From Monoplex corrugatus (lineage: Eukaryota; Mollusca; Gastropoda; Littorinimorpha; Ranellidae): DNA of 64,000 nucleotides. The position numbers and the translations under genes are program-made. The stretch is taken from assembly GCA_030674185.1 (NCBI GenBank), contig JAPXFY010000031.1, forward strand, positions 46,906,007 through 46,970,006, given 5' to 3'. How positions within the stretch are numbered: position 1 is the first letter of the stretch; every line of letters starts with the position of its first letter. This document shows positions 48,901 to 58,649 of this stretch, piece by piece. A model generated the notes under the pieces. The model was not told the origin of the DNA, made no database searches, and saw only the letters and a list, made by a program, of their open reading frames with translations.

Positions 48901-49470
48901 TTGACAGTTTGAAGTCGGCTTAATCATTGACAGTTTGAAGTGGGCTTTATCACTGACAGTTTGAAGTGGGCTTTATCACTGACAGTGTGAAGTGGGCTTT
49001 ATCACTGACAGTGTGAAGTGGGCTTTATCACTGACAGTGCGAAGTGGGCTTAACCCTTTCCCATTTTATCCCACCGCAGCCCGCCGACCGGAAAACCCCA
49101 CTTTTTATTTACACCCACCGCAGCCCACCGCCTGTCACTTAGGCCAGGTGGGGAATTTCCATTACACTCTAAGCACTAGGGGTTACACACACCTCATGAA
49201 TGAAGTTTCCTGCGAAAGTCAGGATTAACCAATGAAAGAATGATACTGAGTTTGGTACCACGCATCTCCTCATTTACAAGATATTGGTCAGCGTCTGACC
49301 TTTTCATTCACACGCTTTCGGAAATCTCTGAATACTAGGAAGAGTTTCTGAGCAGAATCTGCAAATGGGAAAGGGTTAATCAATGACAGTGTGAAGTGGG
49401 CTTAATCCCTAACAGTTTGAAGTGGGCTTAACATCTCTATCATTCTGACAGTTTGAAGAGGGCTTTGATA
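45917..49470. repeat. 26-bp minisatellite, ~130 copies
   Basis: Units with TTTGAAGTGGGCTTAATCAC and TGACAG, with GTGTGAAG, GGACTTAA and TTTATC variants clustered in blocks. Interrupted at 49054-49375 by a piggyBac-like element. Both outer edges share a longer degenerate form (GGCTTTGGTATCTCTAA at the left, GGCTTTGATATCTCTAA at the right). The array therefore grew from inside a single ancestral sequence. Confidence 0.97.
49054..49375. mobile_element. piggyBac-like MITE, family P3, with exact TTAA duplication
   Basis: 322 bp with 13-bp perfect inverted ends CCCTTTCCCATTT / AAATGGGAAAGGG, bounded by TTAA at 49050-49053 and 49376-49379. Removing the element and one TTAA restores the array unit GGGCTTAATCAATGACAG. 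No transposase. Confidence 0.9.
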
Positions 49471-49801
49471 TCTCTAACACTGTAATTTGAAGAAGACGTA
49501 ACGTTATATATTTCAACATTTTGAAGAGGTCTTAACATCCGTTACACTGTCTGAAGATTACTTAATATATGTAACGCAGGAAATCGCGGACGATGAATGC
49601 AATATGGTGGGGAGCAGACAGTCACCTCAGAATCCAGTGAGCATAACAGTCAATATGCTGGTTTACCACTGATATTCATGGACAGCTTAGCTTGGCTACA
49701 AACTCAGAAAACCACACAGATATTGAAAGAACAGGGACACAAGTCAGCACTCGGTACGTCACTGCCACGCCAACATGTCGCAAAGGACGTTTCATATAAG
49801 T
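49471..49801. other. Unique island with possible exon(s)
   Basis: An acceptor-like TATGTAACGCAG (49566-49577) and donor-like GTGAGC, GTACGT and GTAACG sites exist, but all three plus frames look moderately coding-like over parts of the island. One frame is open for 68 codons from 49597. I cannot choose among them, so no CDS is called. Confidence 0.35.
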
Positions 49802-50400
49802 AACGGTGAATGATGCTAATTCTTCACACAATCAATATGAGTAAATGATGCTAACACTTTACAGCATCAATGTTAAGTAAATGATGTTAACTCTTTACAC
49901 CATCAATGTTAAGTAAATGATGCTAACTCTTTACACCATCAATGTTAAGTAAATGATGCTAACTCTTTACACCATCAATGTTAAGTAAATGATGCTAACT
50001 CTTTACACCATCAATGTTAAGTAAATGATGCTAACTTTTTACACCATCAATATTAAGTAAATGATGCTAACTCTTTTACAGCATCAATGTTAAGTAAATG
50101 ATGCTAACTCTTTTACAGCATCAATGTTAAGTAAATGATGTTAACTTTTCACACCATCAATGTTAAGTAAATGATGTTAACTCTTTACAGCATCAATGTT
50201 AAGTAAATGATGCTAACTCTTTACACCATCAATGTTAAGTTCATGATGTTAACTCTTTATACCATCAATGTTAAGTAAATGATGTAAATTCTTCACAGCA
50301 TCAATGTTAAGTAAATGATGTAAATTCTTCAGAGATCAACGTAAGTAAATGATGTTAATTCTTCAGAGATCAACGTAAGTAAATGATATTAATTCTTCAC
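49802..50400. repeat. 36-bp minisatellite
   Basis: About 16 copies with TCAATGTTAAGTAAATGATG and CTAACTCTTTACACCA. Each unit has a donor-like AAGTAAAT. The first, diverged unit begins at the GTAACGGTGAATGATGC that borders the unique island. Confidence 0.92.
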
Positions 50401-50654
50401 AGCAACTCCCAACTTAGCCACAGACACAACTCATACTGGCTGTAAACGTACAATGCAATAACATGAACTCAACTGTGAATGATATAGATGCTCAACGACA
50501 ACTAACATTGGAGTCTATTTTCAAGCAACACGCACAAAAATTGATGTTTAAAGCACAGCTAAAAGAGAACTAATTATGTAGCTCAGCACACAGTAAATAT
50601 GATAAATCATCGTAAACGTACGCGTGTGGGCATTGTTCAGACAAAGGACTGTGT
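50401..50654. other. Unassigned
   Basis: No supported gene or element. Confidence 0.5.
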
Positions 50655-51905
50655 CAGCTCACCATCATGACTATTTCCAAGACTAGCGAGTAACATTTCA
50701 TCTCCAATCATGAATTGATGACCACGATGACTATTTCCCAGACTAGCAAATAACATTTCATCTCCAATCATGAATTGACAAGCACAATGACTATTTCCCA
50801 GAATAGCAAATAATATTTCATCTCCGATCATGAATTGACAACCATGATGACTATTTCCCAGACTAGCAAATAACATTTCATCTCCGATCATGAATTGACA
50901 ACCACAATGACTGTTTCCAGACTAGCAAATAATATTTAATCTCCAATCATGAATTGATGACCACAATGACTATTTCCAAGACTAGCAAATAACATTTCAT
51001 CTCCAATCATGAATTGATGACCATGATGACTATTTCCCAGACTGGTGAATAACATTTCATCTCCGACCATGAATTGATGACCATGATGACTATTTCCAAG
51101 ACTAGCGAGTAACTTTTCATCTCCAATCATGAATTGATGACCATGATGACTATTTCCCAGACTAGCAAATAACATTTCATCTCCAATCATGAATTGACGA
51201 CCACAATGACTATTTCCCAGAATAGCAAATAACATTTCATCTCCAATCATGAATTGACGACCACAATGACTATTTCCCAGAATAGCAAATAACATTTCAT
51301 CTCCGATCATGAATTCACGACCACAATGACTATTTCCCAGACTAGCAAATAACATTTCATCTCCAATCATGAATTGACGACCATGATGACTATTTCCCAG
51401 ACTAGCAAATAACATTTCATCTCCAATCATGAATTGACGACCACAATGACTATTTCCCAGACTAGCAAATAACATTTAATCTCCGATCATGAATTGACGA
51501 CCACAATGACTATTTCCCAGAACAGCAAATAACATTTCATCTCCAATCATGAATTGATGACCACCATGACTATTTCCCAGAATAGCAAATAACATTTCAT
51601 CTCCAATCATGAATTGAGAACCATGATGACTATTTCCCAGAACAGCAAATAACATTTCATCTCCAATCATGAATTGACGACCACCATGACTATTTCCCAG
51701 ACTAGCAAATAATATTTCATCTCCGATCATGAATTGAGAATCACGATGACTATTTCCCAGACTAGCAAATAACATTTCATCTCCAATCACAGAAATGATG
51801 ACCACTATGACTATTTACCAGACTAGCGAATAATGTTTTATCGCCAATCACAGCAATGACAACCACGATGACTATTTCCCATACTAGTGAGTAATGTTTT
51901 ATCGC
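50655..51905. repeat. 60-bp minisatellite
   Basis: About 21 copies with TGACTATTTCCCAGACTAGC, AAATAACATTTCATCTCCAA and TCATGAATTGACGACCA. The minus strand is open as a 20-residue repeat (FMIGDEMLFASLGNSH) except for two TAA-creating variants. I treat this as a by-product of a unit length divisible by three. Confidence 0.95.
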
Positions 51906-51944
51906 CAATCATGGACATGTCGATAAAATTGTAATGCCAACTTT

Positions 51945-52140
51945 TTATCTTGCTTCCAGTTACATCTATACATTCTGCCAGGAAAACCTGACTGTTTGCA
52001 TCCAAGTTACTTTTCCTGATAAAAAAAGTATGCCCCCAATTAAATTTGTACATTTTGCAGGTAAACACGATTATCTTCAAGTTTTTCTGATTAAAAAACA
52101 TGCCTCCAGTTAAATTGGTGCATTTCGCAGGTAAATCATG
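51945..52140. repeat. ~70-bp minisatellite, ~2.7 copies
   Basis: CCAGTTACATCTATACATTC, CCAATTAAATTTGTACATTT and CCAGTTAAATTGGTGCATTT mark three successive diverged units. Confidence 0.75.
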
Positions 52141-52479
52141 AGAACACACACAGACCCCACCACCTCACAAAGTGGGTTTCACAAGACTTGCAGACCTTTA
52201 CACGCTTATATCACACACGGATACTGTAAGACTATTTCAATTACTGATGCCAGTGTCGAATGATTCTTGAGAAGTTTTATACAAAATGAAGACAATGCAG
52301 AAAGAATTTCAACAAGGAATGTAAGTTTCAAAAGATTAGCGGCGAGTTTCATAGTTTCATATAAAAAAAATGTAATCTTCAAGTGTGTTCATCAGCAATG
52401 TAAGCTATTTGTGACGCGCAGACACACATACCACAAGAAAATAAACCAAAAGTACTTTAGTTCTCTGTGTTTCAGTGTG
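52141..52479. other. Unassigned unique island
   Basis: No supported gene. It leads into the next array. Confidence 0.45.
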
Positions 52480-53790
52480 ATTTTCAAGATGTTTAAACCA
52501 TAAATGGGTACCAAGACTACGATCGGACTTTCGGCGTTATTTTCAAGATGTTTAAATCACAAAATGGGTACCAAGACTACGATGGGACTTTCGGCGTTAT
52601 TTTCAAGATGTTTAAATCACGACTTTCGGCGTTATTTTCAAGATGTTTAAATCACAAAATGGGTACCAAGACTACAATGGGACTTTCGGCGTTATTTTCA
52701 AGATGTTTAAATCACAAAATGGGTACCAAGACTACGATGGGACTTTCGGCGTTATTTTCAAGATGTTTAAATCACAAAATGGGTACCAAGACTACCATGG
52801 GACTTTCGGCGTTATTTTCAAGATGTTTAAATCACAAAATGGGTACCAAGACTACAATGGGACTTTCGGCATTATTTTCAAGATGTTTAAATCACAAAAT
52901 GGGTACCAAGACTACGATGGGACTTTCGGCGTTATTTTCAAGATGTTTAAATCACAAAATGGGTACCAAGACTACAATGGGACTTTCGGCGTTATTTTCA
53001 AGATGTTTAAATCACAAAATGGGTACCAAGACTACCATGGGACTTTCGGCGTTATTTTCAAGATGTTTAAATCACAAAATGGGTACCAAGACTACCATGG
53101 GACTTTCGGCGTTATTTTCAAGATGTTTAAATCACAAAATGGGTACCAAGACTACCATGGGACTTTCGGCGTTATTTTCAAGATGTTAAATCACAAAATG
53201 GGTACCAAGACTACGATGGGACTTTCGGCGTTATTTTCAAGATGTTTAAATCACAAAATGGGTACCAAGACTACGATGGGACTTTCGGCGTTATTTTCAA
53301 GATGTTTAAATCACAAAATGGGTACCAAGACTACGATGGGACTTTCGGCGTTATTTTCAAGATGTTTAAATCACAAAATGGGTACCAAGACTACGATGGG
53401 ACTTTCGGCGTTATTTTCAAGATGTTAAATCACAAAATGGCACCACAAGAGTGCTGTGAGTTTTGATGTGATTTTCCAATTGTTGAAATCACAAAAAGGC
53501 ACCACAATGGTATCGAGAGTTTTAACATGATTTTCAAGATGTTTAAACCATAAAACGGTACCATGACAACAATGTGACTTTTGGTGTGACCTTCAAGATG
53601 TTTAGATCATAAACGGGCACCACAAAAGTGCTGTGACTTTTGACATGATTTTCCAGATGTTTAAACCACAAAAAGGACACCGTAACAGTACTGTGAGTTT
53701 TGATGTGATTTTCAAGATGTCTAAATCATGAAAGAGCACCACACGAGCGTTTTGAGTTTTGACGCAATTTCCAAGATGTTTCAACCATGC
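52480..53790. repeat. 60-bp minisatellite, uniform core, decayed right end
   Basis: About 16 near-identical units (GACTTTCGGCGTTATTTTCA, AGATGTTTAAATCACAAAAT, GGGTACCAAGACTACGATGG) up to about 53440, then six diverged units. The final unit (CAATTTCCAAGATGTTTCAA) runs into the exon candidate at 53795. Two plus frames of 213 and 261 codons are open through it and are regarded as artefacts. Confidence 0.95.
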
Positions 53791-53794
53791 GCAG

Positions 53795-54090
53795 ACACAA
53801 CAACAATGTTCCAACTGGCCAAGTGTGTGTCTCACATTATGCAGCTCCGTGATACTAGGCAAAAGTTTTGGTCTTACACCAGTTCTGTGTCCACCACAGG
53901 CAGACAGGGCAACAGTAGGCCTTCCATAGTGCCATCAGTCTATAGCATGACAGGGGCAGTTAAGGACAACACGACAGGGCTTCAATTGCCCAGGTCAGTT
54001 ACGCTTGACTCGCAGGACGTTTTCTCAGTGGAGGTGGAGGCGGAGAGAGTCAACTCACTGATAAAAAGACTGCAAAACAAAGTGGCCTGA
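53795..54090 (+). CDS. Candidate terminal exon (plus strand), unknown gene
   Basis: The acceptor could be ACCATGCGCAG (exon from 53795) or CTCACATTATGCAG (from 53845). The frame is open to TGA at 54088-54090. The peptide has FQLAKCVSHIMQLRDTRQKF, a Ser/Thr-rich middle (SYTSSVSTTGRQGN, SRPSIVPSVYSMTG), then LQLPRSVTLDSQDVFSVEVE and a helical charged end AERVNSLIKRLQNKVA that could form a coiled coil. Base composition is clearly less AT-rich than the flanking array. No family recognised. A (CA)n region begins about 70 bp past the stop. If real, it is the last exon of a gene nested in, and opposite to, the minus-strand gene. Confidence 0.4.
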
Positions 54091-54159
54091 ACCAAGTCAG
54101 AAATGCTCACCATGGTAACATGTCCGTCTGTATATATGCAGGCAAATATGCTCACGTGT

Positions 54160-54385
54160 GTGCGCACACACACATACACACACACACAGACACACACACA
54201 CACACACACACCACACACACACACACACAGACAAACACATGCACATATACACACAAACACATACACAAAGACAGATACACACACACACAAAGAGAAACAC
54301 ACAAACACAAACACAGAAAAATACACAAACACACACACAGACAAACAAAACACACACACACAGACAAACAAAACACACACATACA

Positions 54386-54452
<67 letters not shown>

Positions 54453-54590
54453 AACACACGCACATACCCACACAAATACAAACACACACACATCCACAGT
54501 CGCATGTTCAACATACACATATACAGAGCATACATATGCATATATGCATGCGTGTGCACACACACACACAGACACAGACACACACAAGTA
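54160..54590. repeat. Compound CA-rich tract
   Basis: CA runs interleaved with ACACAAACAC, ACAGACAAACAAAACAC and ATACAC variants. A pure tract lies at about 54395-54447. Confidence 0.9.
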
Positions 54591-54711
54591 TGCCAGAATG
54601 TGGGACCTTCTAGTATCAAAAACACAAAAATGACCTGCTTTTCTTTTATATGTGCTGGTCAGAACAGAGCTGTTCTTACTTCACTCACATGTGCATACAT
54701 TCTCCCTCTCC

Positions 54712-54727
54712 CTCTCCCTCTCTCTCA

Positions 54728-54764
<37 letters not shown>

Positions 54765-54793
54765 GCCTCTCCTCAACTCTGTCACAATATTCC

Positions 54794-54860
<67 letters not shown>

Positions 54861-54886
54861 CACACACACACACACACACACACACA
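54712..54886. repeat. (CT)n/(CA)n with first copy of a shared spacer
   Basis: A CTCTCC run, then CA, then TGGCCTCTCCTCAACTCTGT, CACAATATTCCAGTACAC, then CA again. The spacer recurs four times at 55515-55845. Confidence 0.9.
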
Positions 54887-54887
54887 G

Positions 54888-55492
54888 AGGCATGGGAATT
54901 GGTATAAGGAGAATCCTCTGAAACTAGGGGGGTCCGGGGGAAAAAAATTTTTCTGCTACATTAAAATCTGCGCAATCTGGGCATATCTGGGCATCACTTT
55001 CAGGCATATTTCCATTGTAAAATTATTCAAATTTGGCACTTTTATAAAGTTAATATGCCCTCTTCGTCAAGTGCGTCCGTTCGATTAACAATTCTTGCCA
55101 CTGATGACATCTTCAATCGTTCACTGGAATGTGTGACTGTTTTTAAATCATGCAACCGCTCACTGCCTCGAATGCTTCAAAAAGAAAAATGGCCGCTGAA
55201 GGGATAGTATTGCTGCGTTCAAAGCCGCTGACTCACTCGCAAAAGCGGATGTGCCAGGCGATGCAACTACCTATAGAAAGCACGGACGCTGCTAGCAGCA
55301 TTAGCGGGCGGCTGCAAAGATTGAACGCTACAACCGGAATCGCGCACTATAAAATTCTGGATCGGCACGATTACGAATGTTTTTTGGTTTTTTTTGCCTT
55401 TCTCGAGAATCCGAGGAGCTCAATTTTTTTTCCCGAGGACGCTAGGTTGATTTCCGCTGAAAATAGCGGATCCGAGGAGAATTCCCATGCCT
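54888..55492. mobile_element. Non-autonomous TIR DNA transposon (~605 bp)
   Basis: Perfect 13-bp inverted ends AGGCATGGGAATT / AATTCCCATGCCT. The insertion lies in a CA tract, so a target duplication cannot be recognised. The interior is unlike the surroundings and has a 114-codon plus frame (55150-55494) running out through the right end, with no recognisable transposase motif. Superfamily not assigned. Confidence 0.7.
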
Positions 55493-55493
55493 G

Positions 55494-55548
55494 ACACACA
55501 CACACACACACACACGTTGGCCTCTCCTCAACTCTGTCACAATATTCC

Positions 55549-55617
<69 letters not shown>

Positions 55618-55648
55618 TGGCCTCTCCTCAACTCTGTCACAATATTCC

Positions 55649-55715
<67 letters not shown>

Positions 55716-55746
55716 TGGCCTCTCCTCAACTCTGTCACAATATTCC

Positions 55747-55808
<62 letters not shown>

Positions 55809-55904
55809 GTTGGCCTCTTCTCAACTCTGTCACAATATTCCAGTACACACACACACACACACACACACAACACATACACACACACACGCACACACAAACA
55901 CACA

Positions 55905-55983
<79 letters not shown>

Positions 55984-56000
55984 CACACACACACACACCC
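55494..56000. repeat. Higher-order (CA)n with 40-bp spacers
   Basis: Four repeats of about 95-100 bp, each TGTTGGCCTCTCCTCAACTC, TGTCACAATATTCCAGTA and a CA run of about 25-30 copies, then a long CA tract to 56000. The block, not only the dinucleotide, has been duplicated. Confidence 0.95.
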
Positions 56001-56070
56001 CTCTCACACACATAAACTTACCCTTCTCCTTTCACAACAACCCTCTACCCACGCAATCCCTAAAAAAAGC

Positions 56071-56106
56071 AAAGCAAAACAAAACAAAACAAAACAAAAC
56101 AAAAAA
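56071..56106. repeat. (AAAAC)n
   Basis: About six copies of AAAAC. On the minus strand it is a (TTTTG)n run about 15 bases inside the intron after the donor at 56121. Confidence 0.9.
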
Positions 56107-56121
56107 CAAAGCCCCACTCAC

Positions 56122-56390
56122 CTGTAAGAAACAGCCTGAGAACCCAGGTCAACGGACACGGCCCGTTTGGTGGCACCGGCACTGCTGTTACTGGCCGCCT
56201 CCGCCCCGCGCTCCACCGCGATCTGCGCCGACTTGTCCGTCCAGGACATGCAGCGCATCAGAGGACTGTGGGCCGTGGTGGACATGAGGCGCTGCAGGCG
56301 ACGGTTGTGAGCGTGCTTCATGGCGATCTCGTGTTGCAGGTTACGCTGATGATCCCCGACTAGGTTACGGTCAAAGTTTGAGTGAAGGTT
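56122..56390 (-). CDS. Coding exon of minus-strand gene (exon B)
   Basis: The acceptor TTTGTCCCTCAG and the donor AG/GTGAGT bound 269 bases: 89 codons plus AG. The exon begins in phase 0, matching exon A, and its trailing AG joins the A of the last exon, so all three read through. The peptide has NLHSNFDRNLVGDHQRNL, then a basic, probably helical stretch (EIAMKHAHNRRLQRLMST), CMSWTDKSAQIAVERGAEAA, and a Ser-rich end (GSQAVSYR). The arrangement 'LRN.L...RQ' (exon A) followed by 'RNLVGD' is loosely like the 'LRN.LQ..RQ...Y.R..LV.D' segment of SLC9A1-type exchanger tails. That is weak, and I do not name the gene. GC content is far above the flanking repeats, as expected for coding DNA. Confidence 0.8.
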
Positions 56391-56419
56391 CTGAGGGACA
56401 AAAACAAATTATCATATTG

Positions 56420-56980
56420 TTTGTTGTTATTGTTGTTTAAAGCCCAGCCGACTGCATAGAGCCATATCAGGACTATAACCACTTCAAAACACAAAAAACT
56501 TCAACAGGAAAAAAAAAGAAAAGAAAATTAAGTACACATATCAATGCATTCGCGCACATAATCCAAGGACATGCCCCCAGCACTGACCACTCCGTCCAGT
56601 TTATCGCACACGGGAGATTTAAAAAAAACACATCTGACTAAAAATATAAGCATACATAAGAACACCAAAACATATACAAAAACAGGCATAAATTACCTAA
56701 AACTGCTTCCGCATATCTCACCTCCCTAGAGCCAAAAATGCACTTAATACATGTACCCAATTATCAATCCTAAGAAAAGGTACATAAGACTTTATCGAAC
56801 ACATGCAGGTGAATGGACCATTAAGGCAGAAAATGATAGGTAGAAATGACAGAAAGCAGAGCAACAAAGCAAAAACAAAGAGAGTGACAGAAAACAGGGA
56901 ATTTCTAGCACAGAATTTCCAGAAGGTGGGGATACTATTTATACTGAAAGAGCCCCTGGCATCCCCTCGGGGAATGATAT
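56420..56980 (+). mobile_element. Dispersed repeat D2, copy 2
   Basis: Starts about 30 bp past exon B's acceptor with GTTGTTATTGTTGTTTAAAG then CCCAGCCGACTGCATAGAGC. All D2 landmarks are present, ending ATTTATACTGAAAGAGCCCC. In the minus-strand gene it lies within the intron just upstream of exon B. Confidence 0.75.
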
Positions 56981-56997
56981 TGTTTAACAATATTATT

Positions 56998-58076
56998 ATT
57001 TCTATTCAAAGCCCAGCTGAAGGTCCCCAGGGATGAATACAAATTACCATGACAGTTACTGTTATATATGTTTACAGGCCAGCTGAAGGTCCCCAGGGAT
57101 GAATACAAATTACCATGACAGTTACTGTTATATCTGTTCAAAGCCCAGCTGAAGGTCCCCAGGGACAAAAACAAATTATGATGATTGTTACTGTTATATC
57201 TGTTCAAAGCCCAGCTGAAGGTCCCCAGGGACAAAAACAAATTACCATGACAGTTACTGTTATATCTGTTCAAAGCCCAGCTGAAGATTCTCAGGGACAA
57301 ATACAAATTACCATGACAGTTACTGTTAAATCTGTTTACAGGCCAGCTGAAGGTTCTCAGGGACAAAAACAAATTACCATGACAGTTACTGTTATATCTG
57401 TTCAAAGCCCAGCTGAAGATTCTCAGGGACAAATACAAATTACCATGACAGTTACTGTTAAATCTGTTTACAGGCCAGCTGAAGGTTCTCAGGGACAAAA
57501 ACAAATTACCATGACAGTTACTGTTATATCTGTTCAAAGCCCAGCTGAAGATTCTCAGGGACAAATACAAATTACCATGACAGTTACTGTTAAATCTGTT
57601 TACAGGCCAGCTGAAGGTTCTCAGGGACAAAAACAAATTACCATGACAGTTACTGTTAAATCTGTTTACAGGCCAGCTGAAGGTTCTCAGGGACAAAAAC
57701 AAATTACCATGACAGTTACTGTTAAATCTGTTTACAGGCCAGCTGAAGGTTCTCAGGGACAAAAACAAATTACCATGACAGTTACTGTTAAATCTGTTTA
57801 CAGGCCAGCTGAAGGTTCTCAGGGACAAAAACAAATTACCATGACAGTTACTGTTAAATCTGTTTACAGGCCAGCTGAAGGTTCTCAGGGACAAAAACAA
57901 ATTACCATGACAGTTACTGTTAAATCTGTTTACAGGCCAGCTGAAGGTTCTCAGGGACAAAAACAAATTACCATGACAGTTACTGTTAAATCTGTTTACA
58001 GGCCAGCTGAAGGTTCTCAGGGACAAAAACAAATTACCATGACAGTTACTGTTAAATCTGTTTACAGGCCAGCTGA
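56998..58076. repeat. 66-bp minisatellite carrying copies of the exon B acceptor
   Basis: About 16 units with AGCTGAAGGTTCTCAGGGAC, AAAAACAAATTACCATGACA and GTTACTGTTAAATCTGTTTA. GAAGGTTCTCAGGGACAAAA differs by one base from the exon B junction GAAGGTTCTGAGGGACAAAA. The frames of 353 and 390 codons on the two strands exist only because 66 is divisible by three. Confidence 0.95.
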
Positions 58077-58590
58077 CTGCATAGAGCCATATCAGGGCTA
58101 TAACCACTTCAAAACATACACAACTTCAACGGAACAAAAAAATGAAGTACACATATCAATGCATTCGCGCACATAATCTACGAAGATGTCCCTGGTGTTG
58201 ACCATTCTGTCTAATTTATCACACAGGGGATTTAAAAAAAAAACTTGACTACAAATTTAAACATAACTAAGGACACCAAAACGTATATAAAAACAGGCCT
58301 AAATTACCTAAAATTGCTTCCACATGTGTCACTTCTCTAGAACCAAAAATGCACTTAATACATGTACCCAATTATCAATCCCAAGAGAATGTATGTAAGA
58401 CTTTATCGAACACATACAGGTGAATGGACCAGAAAGGCAGAAAATGATAGGCAGAAATGACAAAAAGTAAGGCAACAAGGCAAAAACAAAGACAGTGACA
58501 GAAAAGAGGAAATTTCTAGCACAGAATTTCCAGAAGGAGGGGATAATTTTTACACTGAAAGAACCCCCAGCATCCTCACGGGGGAAAGGT
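58070..58590 (+). mobile_element. Dispersed repeat D2, copy 3
   Basis: Begins CCAGCTGACTGCATAGAGCC directly after the last 66-bp unit and carries all D2 landmarks to ATCCTCACGGGGGAAAGG. Together with copy 2 it brackets the array. Confidence 0.75.
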
Positions 58591-58649
58591 TGATAACCTA
58601 AGCACTGATATGTGTTACTTTCTGCAATAACCGAAGATTAGTATTGGAG

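Noticed and set aside
50636..51805. 20-residue repeat protein (GDEMLFASLGNSH) on the minus strand
   Set aside because: Broken by two TAA variants. It is explained by the 60-bp unit, and there is no flanking coding sequence.
52548..53466. Open frames of 213 and 261 codons through the 60-bp array
   Set aside because: Two overlapping frames in the same DNA, unit length divisible by three, no start context or splice support.
55150..55494. 114-codon frame in the TIR element
   Set aside because: It runs through the inverted terminus into CA repeat, has a poly-T-encoded hydrophobic run and no transposase motif.
56935..58176. Very long open frames (390 codons minus, 353 codons plus) through a 66-bp repeat
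   Set aside because: 66 is divisible by three, so any stop-free unit stays open on both strands. The array is derived from intronic and splice-site sequence, and both strands cannot be coding.
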